This document shows, one piece after another, positions 31,224 to 41,289 of a stretch of 64,000 nucleotides of DNA. Each line of letters opens with the position of its first letter. Position 1 is the stretch's first letter. The translations under genes were made by a program, and so were the position numbers. Source of the DNA: Paracoccaceae bacterium (GTDB lineage Bacteria; Pseudomonadota; Alphaproteobacteria; Rhodobacterales; Rhodobacteraceae); NCBI GenBank assembly GCA_017852835.1, contig JAFMKS010000001.1, positions 1-64,000 of the forward strand. The letters are read 5' to 3'. The notes beneath the pieces were generated by a model. That model worked only from the letters and a program-made list of their open reading frames with translations, ran no database searches and was not told where the DNA came from.

Positions 31224-34168
31224 TGCAATCGCTCCTTCTTTGGAGGGTGCGATACATCCCATTCCCCGTAACGTGATAGGTGATCATAGTCTGAAAAATC
31301 GTCAGACTTGAACAATGCTCGACGTGCGGTGAAACCTTGATCTGGATCCTGATAACGTTCAATCAGTTGACGCAGTTTGCGATATGCTTCTTCAACACTT
31401 TCCTTTTCGAATGGCGCGTTCACGATCTTGGCGGGATTTCCCAAGCCTACGAATGCAGCATTAAACACTTTATTAGGCTCTATTTTCGCAAAACCAGAGT
31501 GTTCTGCCACTAGTGCAAGAAGGTACAATTGTTTGTCAAAGTATAGTTGTTGTTTTTCGGTCGGTGCGACGCCAGTTTTGTAATCGTATATTACGAATGA
31601 TCCGTCTGAGCGCTGATCAACACGATCAGCGATTGCACGAATTGTGAAGTTTAATTCGGGGATCACCAATCGACCAGACGCCTCAAATCCAATTGGTTCA
31701 GCATTTTTGCGGCGCTCTGCCTCACCATCTATCAACCAATCGATCACTTGATCCAATCGATTGCGCCAAAATACCTGGGTTGATGGCCAGGGAACTGAGT
31801 TATGAAGAGTGTCTTCCAATATCTCCATAAATTTTTCCCGACGCCAATCTGCTGGAATATTAGGCCATTCGCGAAAGTAATTTTCCAGCACTTCGTGAAC
31901 AACTGTTCCACGCATTCGCGCATCTGGCGTTGCATTTAATGGATTAAGTCGACGCAATCTCAGGATATGTTTTGCATAAATTGCATACGGGTCACGAATT
32001 AGGGTACGAACGTCGGTCACGGCTAATGTTTTTGGCCGTGCTTCGATTGGCGGGCAGGGTGCGGGACGGAGAGCTGATCTAATAGAACCCTCGCAATTCG
32101 CATTGTCGATTTTATCCGTTAATGCCAGCCAAAATGCGCCACGTTTCCTCATATTGTCTAATGCGACAGGACCATTTTGTTCGGGCAATCCATTTAACAA
32201 GTTCATTAAACGGTTAATCCATCGGGACGGAACCGTTTCGGCGTCGTTTGAGCGAATGGAACGCGTAATCCATACGTTTTTTTGACATATCAACTGTTGG
32301 TAATCATGCGCAGAGAGACCAATTTTTCGCTCTGGTACACGCAGACCTGTACCTTTTCGCATTTGCCGATTCAACCATGGATCGCTGTCACCTGTTTCAG
32401 GCCACGTTCCCTCGTTCAATCCCGCAAGGATATAGAGATCAGCGCCCTGAACACGTGCCTCTAAAGTTCCCCAAATTAATACCCTAGGATGGGTTTCATT
32501 TGTTTCGCGTAGCGAATCTTTGGCCAATAGTCCCTTAAAAATGCTTAAGTAGTCCCTAATATCGCATTCCAACGCAGTTTCGCTCGTCTCGCTCAGCCGA
32601 TCAATGATCCGACGGATAGGTTGGGCAGATGGCCCCTGCCAAAGACGACTCTCATCACCGCTTTTATAGGTACTTCCGTTTGCGATTTTCTCACTCAGCT
32701 CAACGTGTGTATGCAGCCATATATCGAAATTTTGCTCAGATTGTTTCTCGGGAATTATGAAACAGTCGGAAAACCACTCACACCACTGTTCTACCAAATC
32801 ACTTGATTGTTTTTCTGCCCAATCTGCCAACACTTCTGTTGTCGGTGAGACTATACCATCTCTTCTAAGATACAGTTCAAGCTCTCGGGTTAGGCGCAGA
32901 TGTTCACCGCGGGTTTCATCATCGTTGTGACAATGCGGATGCTGGAGAATAGCGAAAATCTGAGAAATTTTAACTTCACTTCCCAGCAAATTCGCAGTTT
33001 CTCGCAAAAACCGACCAACTGGCGTCAGGGTCAGCGGTATCCCCGCACTATCATCTGGGGTGATTTCCCATCGCGCCATGATCGAGGATACGTAGCGCGA
33101 AATCTCTCGATCTGGTGTAATTAGGGTCGCGGTTTCACCCGTCTCAACGGCCTGACGCAGCCGCAGAGCGATCGCCAACGCCTCTTGTCGTTTTGATACC
33201 GCCTCCACCAGCGTGATTCCGTCTGTAGCTTGAATTAAGTTTCTGAGTTTTGGCCCCTCTCTCATCCAGCTATCTGTCACCGGTGCGGGCCGTAGACTGA
33301 GCGAGATCAGGGAGGATCGGTCGGTATCAGTAGGCGCATTTGCCCAGTTCGAAACCTTTGTTGGATCGGTGCCACATGTTTCGACGACTTTCGCCAAGCG
33401 AAATTGTGGATGATCCTCGGTTGCGCGGTCTGATAATAGATGCGACCACATTGATTGGGGCGCATCAAAATCAAAACCCGGCAATATGATGTGGCCATTT
33501 GATAATTGTGAGACGGCCGCCATCAGGTCCAATGTTGGTCTCCGCGATCCAGTTGAACCCAGTACATAAACAGAGTCTAACATTGGATTTCTTGACCAAT
33601 ACTCTGTCAAATTTGCCGTTTGGTCCTTTAATGAACTTGCTGCGATCTGACCATTTTGATTGTCTAAGTATCCAAATATAATTTTCAAAAATTCCAGCGC
33701 GTTTCGCCAGTGCCCTGATTGATCTTGAACGTTCAGTTCCATCAAACTCTTGGCACTGACGTTTTCTTCCACAATCTCGTTCATCAGGCTTTGAAGACTA
33801 TCAGAAAGTGAAAATAGGGACGATTTTGGCGCAAAACTGGGCTGTGCATTCAGCAGTCCAGACACAAGGCGAATAAACTCGAACTTTTCGCTAATTGTAT
33901 TCGTGTCATTCGTTGGAAAAGACCCATGCATTAGGCTGCCTAGATCACCTATCAAATGTAATTTGGGAAGCAGCATGCATTTTTGTTCGGCGAAAATCTC
34001 GATCAGGCGCGAACGCATGCGTGATGTATTAACGATCACATTTATTCGGGCAAGTTCATGTGGGGGGCGATCCACATATCTTTGGATTAATCCATTTACG
34101 AACTCGCGTGGGTAGTCCGAACCTAAAGGAATGCCATAAATGCGTGGATGTGGTTCTTTAACTGCCAT
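31220..34168 (-). CDS. addB: Double-strand break repair protein AddB
   Basis: Adjacent to addA; C-terminal FVIYDYKTG nuclease motif; LAGLNEGTWPETGDSDPWLNRQMRKGTGL. Confidence 0.93.
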   Translation of the reverse strand: MAVKEPHPRIYGIPLGSDYPREFVNGLIQRYVDRPPHELARINVIVNTSRMRSRLIEIFAEQKCMLLPKLHLIGDLGSLMHGSFPTNDTNTISEKFEFIRLVSGLLNAQPSFAPKSSLFSLSDSLQSLMNEIVEENVSAKSLMELNVQDQSGHWRNALEFLKIIFGYLDNQNGQIAASSLKDQTANLTEYWSRNPMLDSVYVLGSTGSRRPTLDLMAAVSQLSNGHIILPGFDFDAPQSMWSHLLSDRATEDHPQFRLAKVVETCGTDPTKVSNWANAPTDTDRSSLISLSLRPAPVTDSWMREGPKLRNLIQATDGITLVEAVSKRQEALAIALRLRQAVETGETATLITPDREISRYVSSIMARWEITPDDSAGIPLTLTPVGRFLRETANLLGSEVKISQIFAILQHPHCHNDDETRGEHLRLTRELELYLRRDGIVSPTTEVLADWAEKQSSDLVEQWCEWFSDCFIIPEKQSEQNFDIWLHTHVELSEKIANGSTYKSGDESRLWQGPSAQPIRRIIDRLSETSETALECDIRDYLSIFKGLLAKDSLRETNETHPRVLIWGTLEARVQGADLYILAGLNEGTWPETGDSDPWLNRQMRKGTGLRVPERKIGLSAHDYQQLICQKNVWITRSIRSNDAETVPSRWINRLMNLLNGLPEQNGPVALDNMRKRGAFWLALTDKIDNANCEGSIRSALRPAPCPPIEARPKTLAVTDVRTLIRDPYAIYAKHILRLRRLNPLNATPDARMRGTVVHEVLENYFREWPNIPADWRREKFMEILEDTLHNSVPWPSTQVFWRNRLDQVIDWLIDGEAERRKNAEPIGFEASGRLVIPELNFTIRAIADRVDQRSDGSFVIYDYKTGVAPTEKQQLYFDKQLYLLALVAEHSGFAKIEPNKVFNAAFVGLGNPAKIVNAPFEKESVEEAYRKLRQLIERYQDPDQGFTARRALFKSDDFSDYDHLSRYGEWDVSHPPKKERLQ

Positions 34169-34835
34169 GAAATTTCTGTTTTGCCTGCTCGAATGCCTGT
34201 TTGGTTCCGATATCAATCCACGGATCTGGGTATATCACGGCTTTTGCGCGTTTATGATAGATCATGTCGTCCCAAATTGCGTTAAGTGAAAAAACTGTCT
34301 GGCTAAAGTCTCTAACAATCTGTGATTTTATGATCTGACAACTGGCGTATGTGTAAATCCCGCCCCGTGTTATCACGTTATCATCACCAATTGAAAAGTC
34401 ACCTTTTTTGCCTGTTCTGCCCTCTGCGTTTTCGGGCGTTACACACAACAACAAAGCATCCATTGTTTCAGGATCCCACTGTTCCATCAAAAGCGTCAGA
34501 GGATTGATCCCCGTCCATAAGGTATCGGAATTCATTGTGAATACGGTGTCCAAGTTTTGCGCCAAAGATATTCGTTTAAGCCCGCCACCCGTATCCAAAA
34601 TCTCATTCTCTTCCACAAAAACAGAGACATCTGAACTAGTGAAATAACTTACCAACTTCTCCGACTGAAAATGCGCGTTCACGGAAATTGAGGGGACCAT
34701 GCTATTTCTTGCGTGCGCAATTGCATGTTCGATCAATGCCGAACCGTTAAACGACAGAAGTGGTTTGGGGGTGTCGACAGTTAATTCCTGCATCCGGGTT
34801 CCAAAACCTGCTGCGAAAATGACCGTTGGAAACAT
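34158..34835 (-). CDS. murU: Nucleotidyltransferase, MurU-like (MurNAc-1-phosphate uridylyltransferase family)
   Basis: FPTVIFAAGFGTRMQELTVDTPKPLLSFNGSALIEHAI; paired with phosphotransferase. Confidence 0.8.
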   Translation of the reverse strand: MFPTVIFAAGFGTRMQELTVDTPKPLLSFNGSALIEHAIAHARNSMVPSISVNAHFQSEKLVSYFTSSDVSVFVEENEILDTGGGLKRISLAQNLDTVFTMNSDTLWTGINPLTLLMEQWDPETMDALLLCVTPENAEGRTGKKGDFSIGDDNVITRGGIYTYASCQIIKSQIVRDFSQTVFSLNAIWDDMIYHKRAKAVIYPDPWIDIGTKQAFEQAKQKFHGS

Positions 34836-35800
34836 TACTGACTCTCATACTTTCGTTCGTAGCGTTCTAAAGGTAAGGACAAGTCCGCGTTTAAAGTCAC
34901 GCAATCTTCTGACTCTAATGCTTGATGGACGTACCTTAATGTGCGCGGAACAAAGGTGGCGTATTTGGTTTTCCCTTGACTAACCAAGCGATCAAAAATG
35001 CCCAATATGCGCAGATTCCGCTGCAATTTTAACGCATTTATTGCTCGGGATATCTGCGTGCGATCGATCCCTTTTTTAAAGGCAAAAGAATTGATTAAAT
35101 ACTCGCGCAGGTCCTCGTCCAAGTCCCGTCTTACGTCCCACAAGAGTGAAACAAGATCATAGCAAGGGTCACAGTTAAACGCGTCTTGGAAATCAAGAAT
35201 ACCAACCTGTGCTGGCCCAGTTCTGTTTGGAATCCAAACCAAATTTTCGACGTGACAATCACGTAAGGATAAGGTGCTCTGCTTTGATAGGGAACGATTG
35301 AACAACTCATGCAGTTTTGTGCGCATAAGTTGCAAATTCCCATGCGTGCAATTTGCAACTTCGGGGACCTCAAAAAATGGATTTAGCATTTCTGTTAAAT
35401 TGTCTGGTGTCGCAACTGATCGCTTCATTCCTGGTCCAGCTTGTAATCGGCACAGCATCGAAATGGCGGCCTTATATCTTTCGGGTTCTAAAGCTTGGTC
35501 TATTTCTAAATCTTGGGCAAATGTTCGCACGCCAAGGTCCTGAAGCAACATCAAGCGATGTGTTCGATCACTTGCATAAATTTCAGGTGCGCTTAGCCCA
35601 ATGGAATTCAAGTAATTTGCGACGTCTTGAAATGCGTCAAAGCTTTTTGGGCTTTCCAATTCAGCATCCATTAAAATGGCCGAACCAGAACAGCTTGTGA
35701 GCCTAAAATATTTACGATTTGACGCATCGGGTGAAATTGGGACGATATGATCGTAGGCCCAGTCAGACTTGGTCAGGAAAGTATCATAAACATCATTCAT
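34835..35800 (-). CDS. amgK: Aminoglycoside phosphotransferase-family kinase, AmgK-like
   Basis: DASNRKYFRLTSCSGSAILMDAELESPKSFDAF; LRDCHVENLVWIPNRTGPAQVGILDFQDAFNCDPCYDLVSLL. Confidence 0.8.
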   Translation of the reverse strand: MNDVYDTFLTKSDWAYDHIVPISPDASNRKYFRLTSCSGSAILMDAELESPKSFDAFQDVANYLNSIGLSAPEIYASDRTHRLMLLQDLGVRTFAQDLEIDQALEPERYKAAISMLCRLQAGPGMKRSVATPDNLTEMLNPFFEVPEVANCTHGNLQLMRTKLHELFNRSLSKQSTLSLRDCHVENLVWIPNRTGPAQVGILDFQDAFNCDPCYDLVSLLWDVRRDLDEDLREYLINSFAFKKGIDRTQISRAINALKLQRNLRILGIFDRLVSQGKTKYATFVPRTLRYVHQALESEDCVTLNADLSLPLERYERKYESQ

Positions 35801-36257
35801 GACCAGGTAGCTTTTCATCCCATTTTTTGTTTGTCCAACTGAAGTGAAACACCCGTGTTTCATGACCGCTTGCACTAATATTGATATTCAATGCGGAGTT
35901 AGGAAGGAAGTCGGTGATTTGATCGGGCCATTCAATCAATATGGTTGCGCTTTCAATCGCGTCCAACAGGCCAAGTTCTATGACTTCGCTAGGGTCACTC
36001 AATCGATATAGGTCCGCGTGCCAGAGTTCTCCGATTTCGGTGTCATATTGCTGAACAAGTGTGAATGTGGGTGACGGAATATCTTCTTCAAATTGTAACA
36101 CTGATTGGATAAGTGCGCGGCAAAAATAACTTTTCCCTGCGCCGACGTTCCCATTCAACAAAATTATATCTTCAGCCGCGAGGTTGTTCGCCAACTTCGC
36201 TGCATAAATCGCTGTTTGTTCGGGGCTATCAAATTGTACTGTTCTCGAATTTGCCAT
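35793..36257 (-). CDS. tsaE: tRNA threonylcarbamoyladenosine biosynthesis ATPase TsaE
   Basis: ILLNGNVGAGKSYFCRALIQSVLQFEEDIPSPTFTLVQQYDT...LWHADLYRLSDPSEVIELGL. Confidence 0.94.
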   Translation of the reverse strand: MANSRTVQFDSPEQTAIYAAKLANNLAAEDIILLNGNVGAGKSYFCRALIQSVLQFEEDIPSPTFTLVQQYDTEIGELWHADLYRLSDPSEVIELGLLDAIESATILIEWPDQITDFLPNSALNINISASGHETRVFHFSWTNKKWDEKLPGHE

Positions 36258-36297
36258 GCACAACAAATGACAGTTCGAAATTTGTCTGACAAGAGCT

Positions 36298-37741
36298 TTA
36301 GTAGGTAAAACAAACTGTAGTATGCTGCCCCATGAGAGGGACAATTTGTACGCTAATGCGCTGCTCGTTTTCGTAGATTATGTCCTCTCTCCAACCTTCG
36401 CTTTCGTCGATTTGATTAATAAAATCACGTCTCTCTCCTCACAGACCGGTAGGTTTAGAGCGCGATTGCCACAGCTTGCTGGCGTCTTGGATTGTTGATC
36501 GGTTTTCTGGGTCAGTTGATAGGCCATCCCATAAATGCGCATGTGCTTCGTTTTGGTGATACAATTCACCAGAAATTGAGAAGATAGCGATTGCGCCGTC
36601 TAGATTGTTGAAAAGTTCGCGGTGTAATTCCAATTCGGCAGTAAAACTGCCGCGACATTGATATTTCTGCAGTCATATCTTCAAACAAAAATGCCAATGC
36701 GCCATCTGGGTGCCGACGCCCAGAAATCCGAAATGTTGCACCGGAGGGTAAATTCCAAATTTCGGTGTAGGTCCTCTCGGTTGCTGCCGCGACCAAAATG
36801 GCAAGCTTTTCCCTCCAGCGCACATATTTTGGTCTCAGGCATGATTTGATTATCCCAAAGCTTATCGAACGCAGTTAACAAATTTGGGCGTGCGCTTAAA
36901 AAATCGGCGGTAAGGGCGGTAAGGTCAATCAATGCGGGATTAAAAAGCATTAATTGCCTGTTTCGATCAAAAATTGCTAGACCAATGGAAAGCGTGGCAA
37001 AGGTTTTTGTAAGGGTTTGGACAAAATTTTTCTGTGCTTGCTGTGCGCGTACGATTTCGGTGATGTCCAATGCATATTGGACCGAGCTTTTGGGTACTGA
37101 AAATTTGTTGATATCGAACCAGAGCGGTGGTTTTTTTCCACCGCGAATTTCACACGCTCGACATGAATATCGTTAGATGTTGCAAAGCGAATAAGCTGCT
37201 TCCCGAGATCGCTGCCAAGTTCGCGGAAAGCGGCATTCGACATCATGACGTTTCCCGATTCAGCGATTTACTAAACGGGAAACGGCGTGTTTTCCACGAC
37301 ATTCTGTACCATTTCCAATTCATGTTTTGCGCGGCGCAAAGTATAAATGTTAGAAGCAGTGGCAGAGCCTAATAGCTCTATTTGTAAATCTTAATGTTTT
37401 TTTGTAACCCGCAAAATTGCCGGATCGTGCTTCCAAGGCGAACCGAGTTCGTTGATGCCGTCTTTGCCATCTGCAAGCGATGTTGCATCAGGAAAATGAT
37501 GTTCAAAAAACGTTAATAAATCTGCTAAACCATCGGCCAATTTCAGGTCTCGCAACATGTTATGTGCGGCATCTGTATTGTGCCTTAATTCGTTTCCCTG
37601 AAACCATAATGTAATCTTTTGATCGCTTTCTGTGGATTTGGAGTTCAAAGGAAAGTTGGTTTTTAGGATAATTAAACCTGAAACCAGCAGGATCGCTGAA
37701 ATTGATGCCAAAAAAACAGTAATTTCAACAAGATGTTCCAT
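36298..37741 (-). pseudogene. Decayed DivL-like multi-PAS sensor kinase gene lacking the HisKA/HATPase region
   Basis: Collinear fragments across frames: MEHLVEITVFLASISAILLVSG...LWFQGNELRHNTDAAHNML...VTKKH*DLQIELLGSATASNIYTLRRAKHELEMVQNVVENTPFPV**IAESGNVMMSNAAFRELG.../fs/KKPPLWFDINKFSVPKSSVQYALDITEIVRAQQAQKNFVQTLTKTFATLSIGLAIFDRNRQLMLFNPALIDLT.../fs/RWREKLAILVAAATERTYTEIWNLPSGATFRISGRRHPDGALAFLFEDMTAEIS.../fs/AELELHRELFNNLDGAIAIFSISGELYHQNEAHAHLW...SKPTGL*GERRDFINQIDESEGWREDIIYENEQRISVQIVPLMGQHTTVCFTY*. Confidence 0.82.
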
Positions 37742-37794
37742 AAAGATGTCCCATTATTTTGGATTCAAAGGACAGAAAACTGGTTAATAATTCG

Positions 37795-39177
37795 TTAATA
37801 TTGATCCATCATGACATTGGGTCCAAGCTCTTGGGCACTGTGTTCGATCTGCGAACGTTCCCAGGTGATTTGAACAATTGCGCCTGATCGTTCAGTCGAT
37901 TTTTGACGAACCGTATCGGCGTTTGAACCGTTGGCGAATTTCAACGATGCACCAGTGCGTTCCAAAAGTGTTTTGGCAATAAATAAACCTAACCCCATTC
38001 CTTTGTATCCGGGTCGTTGATTGCGATCAGACCCCTGTTTTTTTGAACGCACAAAAGGGTCACCAATACGGTTTAACATATGCTCTGGATATCCTCGGCC
38101 ATCATCTGAAATTCGAATGGCGATTTTTTCATCGTCCCATGAATAGTCCACCCAAATTGCACTATTTGCGAAATCCACCGCGTTTTGGATCATATTACGC
38201 AGACCGTGGATGATTTCTGGATGTCGATAGATTTTGGGCTGATCAGCGGGATCAAGATCACCAATAATTGCCGAATTAACTATTTTACCGCGCTCGACAT
38301 GTGGTTCGGCGGCTTCGCGTAAAACTTCGCTTAATGGTGCATTCCTTAGGTGCAGATCATCTTTGCCCACCCGGCCCATAGAGTGCAAAATATCGCGACA
38401 ACGATTTGCTTCTTGTCGGATCAGTTCCGCATCTTCTTTCAGATCAGGATCATCTGACAGATCTTCGACCAACTCGCCTGCGGTTAGTTTGATCGTCGCC
38501 AGTGGTGTTCCAAGTTCATGTGCTGCCGCGGCGATCACGCCACCCAGATCAGTGAGTTTTTGTTCCCGCGAGAGTGCGATTTGCGTTGCAAATAGGGCAT
38601 CCCCCATAGTTGCCATTTCTTGAGTGGTTCTGCGCGCGTAAATGCTTAGGAACACAACGGTAATGACAATCGCTGCCCAATTCCCAAAAACAAAGACCTT
38701 TGGGATTTGCATGGTGAATCCCTGCGCTGTCATCAAGGGCACATAATATTTGGACAATACCGTAACAATGATTAGCGAAATTCCCCCGATTAACACGGCG
38801 GATCGAATCCCTAATACAGAGGATGATATTACCACTGGTGCGATGACCAAGATGCTGAATGGATTATTCAAACCACCAGTGAGATAAATCAAAGCTGAGA
38901 GTTGGAACAAATCGAATAAAGAAAACAACAAGTTTTCTGTTTCTGATAATCGTTTGTTTTCGGGATATAGATAGGTGGCCAGCAAATTTGCTATGATCGA
39001 AAGCCCAATGAATAAAAGGCAGTAATCAATTGGAATTTGCAGGCGATAGTATTGCAGCGCTACGAACACTGCAATTAACTGCCCGACAATCGCAACCCAA
39101 CGAATTGCGATTGATGTGCGCAATCTGATCCAATTACTGCGTGTATCTTCAATAAAAAGCGATGGATCATCGGACAT
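37795..39177 (-). CDS. regB: Redox sensor histidine kinase RegB/PrrB
   Basis: 6-TM N-terminus with YLTGGLNNPFSILVIAPVVIS; H-box AAHELGTPLATIKLTAGELVEDL; redox-Cys context QEANRCRDIL. Confidence 0.93.
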   Translation of the reverse strand: MSDDPSLFIEDTRSNWIRLRTSIAIRWVAIVGQLIAVFVALQYYRLQIPIDYCLLFIGLSIIANLLATYLYPENKRLSETENLLFSLFDLFQLSALIYLTGGLNNPFSILVIAPVVISSSVLGIRSAVLIGGISLIIVTVLSKYYVPLMTAQGFTMQIPKVFVFGNWAAIVITVVFLSIYARRTTQEMATMGDALFATQIALSREQKLTDLGGVIAAAAHELGTPLATIKLTAGELVEDLSDDPDLKEDAELIRQEANRCRDILHSMGRVGKDDLHLRNAPLSEVLREAAEPHVERGKIVNSAIIGDLDPADQPKIYRHPEIIHGLRNMIQNAVDFANSAIWVDYSWDDEKIAIRISDDGRGYPEHMLNRIGDPFVRSKKQGSDRNQRPGYKGMGLGLFIAKTLLERTGASLKFANGSNADTVRQKSTERSGAIVQITWERSQIEHSAQELGPNVMMDQY

Positions 39178-39259
39178 GTTTGTCGCATCCCTGTTTTCGT
39201 TTCGTTTCGAATAGCTTATATGCCCAAGATATGACAGCGATTAGGGATAAGATACGCCA

Positions 39260-39892
39260 ATGCAACGGATGATTCAAATTACTGCAATTCTGCTTGTTTG
39301 CGTGAGTTTGTTAGTCTCGGTATTGTTTGCGACAGGGGTGGGCCCATTTTCAGACGATGAAGATCAGTTTGCGGATTGTCGTACATCGGCTGTAGCAGGC
39401 GGCAGTGCTGCGATCGGCGGTCCATTTGAGTTGGTTGATCACAAAGGACGCGCTGTTACTGAGCAAGATGTAATCGTTGAGCCAAGTTTGATCTATTTCG
39501 GCTACACTTTCTGCCCTGACGTGTGTCCATTTGATACCGTTCGCAATGCCGAAGCCATAGAATTATTGGCAGCGCAAGGTCTTTCTGCCACCCCGATCTT
39601 TATCTCGATTGACCCTGAACGCGACACGCCCGAAGCATTGGATGCATATGTCGAAAATATACACCCCAAGATGGTCGGGTTAACAGGAACAGAAGAACAG
39701 GTAAAAGCCGCATCAAAGGCCTATCGCACGTATTACAAACGCCACAACGATGATCCTGAATATTATATCGTGGATCATTCTACGCAAACCTATTTAATGT
39801 TGCCCGATTATGGTTTTGTTGAGTTTTTCAATAGAAACACAAGTGCCGAACAAATTGCGGAAACGGCAGCATGTTTCATTGAGAATAGCTGA
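39260..39892 (+). CDS. senC: SCO1/SenC family copper chaperone
   Basis: GGPFELVDHKGRAVTEQD...LIYFGYTFCPDVCPFDTVRNAEA; HNDDPEYYIVDHSTQTYLMLPDY; between regB and regA. Confidence 0.92.
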   Translation: MQRMIQITAILLVCVSLLVSVLFATGVGPFSDDEDQFADCRTSAVAGGSAAIGGPFELVDHKGRAVTEQDVIVEPSLIYFGYTFCPDVCPFDTVRNAEAIELLAAQGLSATPIFISIDPERDTPEALDAYVENIHPKMVGLTGTEEQVKAASKAYRTYYKRHNDDPEYYIVDHSTQTYLMLPDYGFVEFFNRNTSAEQIAETAACFIENS

Positions 39893-39965
39893 CAATATCT
39901 GGTTTGACCCCAAAGCCTTATATCGCTAACCTAACGCCTAGACGACGCGAGAGTGGAGAAAAGTT

Positions 39966-40520
39966 GTGAGTCCCAGCGATAGCATTGATCTAGGTGAAGA
40001 TAGATCTCTTTTACTTGTTGATGATGATGAACCGTTTCTTCGCCGCCTGGCCAAGGCCATGGAAAAGCGTGGGTTTGAGGTTGAAACAGCAGGCTCTGTT
40101 GTCGCAGGGCGGGCAATCGCGACAGCACGTCCCCCTGCGTATGCCGTGGTTGATTTACGACTTGAGGATGGCAACGGCTTAGACGTTGTTGAGGTCTTGC
40201 GAGAAAAGCGCCCAGATAGCCGTATTGTTGTTTTGACTGGTTATGGGGCAATCGCCACCGCTGTTGCGGCCGTTAAAATTGGTGCGACGGACTATTTGGC
40301 AAAACCTGCCGATGCAACAGATATTACGAATGCCCTTGTTGCAAATGGCGATGACCTACCACCGCCACCTGAAAATCCAATGAGTGCAGATCGTGTACGC
40401 TGGGAACATATCCAGCGCGTGTATGAGCTATGCGACAGAAACGTGAGTGAAACAGCGCGACGTTTGAATATGCACCGCCGTACTTTGCAGCGTATTTTGG
40501 CCAAGCGAAGCCCAAAATAA
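39966..40520 (+). CDS. regA: Response regulator RegA/PrrA (ActR family)
   Basis: SLLLVDDDEPFLRRLAKAMEKRGFEV...VVDLRLEDGNGLDVVEVLREKRPDSRIVVLTGYGAIATAVAAVKIGATDYLAKPADA; HTH ETARRLNMHRRTLQRIL. Confidence 0.95.
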   Translation: MSPSDSIDLGEDRSLLLVDDDEPFLRRLAKAMEKRGFEVETAGSVVAGRAIATARPPAYAVVDLRLEDGNGLDVVEVLREKRPDSRIVVLTGYGAIATAVAAVKIGATDYLAKPADATDITNALVANGDDLPPPPENPMSADRVRWEHIQRVYELCDRNVSETARRLNMHRRTLQRILAKRSPK

Positions 40521-40521
40521 T

Positions 40522-41229
40522 CTATTTCTGACTTAGCAAAGCTTGAAATGTGTCGACGAATTCTTTGCGAACCTCTTTTGGGGGGCGCAATTTGATTTTG
40601 AAGGTGTCCACATAATATTCGTCTATGACACCAAATAGTTTATTGGCCTCTTTTTCATAAAATCCAGCAATTTCTGATGCCTCTAGTCGCGCACTGTATT
40701 TGTCGGCCTGCTTGATCTGCTTTTTTAATTCTGCGGGAATTTTGGCAGGTAGCCCAAACCGTATGTGAATCGCGGCCGCAAGGCGTTCGTCCAATTCTTC
40801 ATAACCCGAACCCACAGCATGTTTTACAGGTGATATCATGTCTCCGATGACGTATTCAGGTGCATCATGTAGCAATGCGAACATACGTTCCTGTACATTT
40901 GCTTTTGGTCTAATCCCTTCAAAAATACGAAGAACCAACAAAGAATGCTCAGCAACGGAATAGGGGAAGTCTCCGTGTGTTTGCCCATTCCAACGCGCGA
41001 CAAACGACAAACCATGCGCGATATCCTCGATCTCGATGTCCATCGGCGTTGGATCCAGTAAATCCAATCGCCTTCCCGAGAGCATTCGTTGCCATGCACG
41101 TTTTTGTTTCAATTTGATCTCATGCCGTTGTTTGGTTTTTGGTGCCAAAAATTTTGGTTTTATGCAAGCCGGCGGTGGCGCATTCTCACCAAGGTAAAAA
41201 ACCACACTAAAAAATAGCATCCGCAGCAA
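40522..41229 (-). CDS. HD-domain phosphohydrolase (YfbR-like); true start may be nearer 41085-41100
   Basis: [78 protein letters not shown]. Confidence 0.85.
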   Translation of the reverse strand: MLRMLFFSVVFYLGENAPPPACIKPKFLAPKTKQRHEIKLKQKRAWQRMLSGRRLDLLDPTPMDIEIEDIAHGLSFVARWNGQTHGDFPYSVAEHSLLVLRIFEGIRPKANVQERMFALLHDAPEYVIGDMISPVKHAVGSGYEELDERLAAAIHIRFGLPAKIPAELKKQIKQADKYSARLEASEIAGFYEKEANKLFGVIDEYYVDTFKIKLRPPKEVRKEFVDTFQALLSQK

Positions 41230-41289
41230 GAGTTGTGTCGTATTTCAATGTATGTTACGCGACCCTCAAAATCATCGGAGACAAAGCAG

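Noticed and set aside
36378-36569. 63-aa minus-strand ORF MNCITKTKHMRIYGMAYQL...
   Set aside because: Out-of-frame reading of the PAS kinase remnant; the adjacent frame carries the PAS-like sequence
37127-37372. 81-aa plus-strand ORF
   Set aside because: Antisense to the decayed PAS kinase
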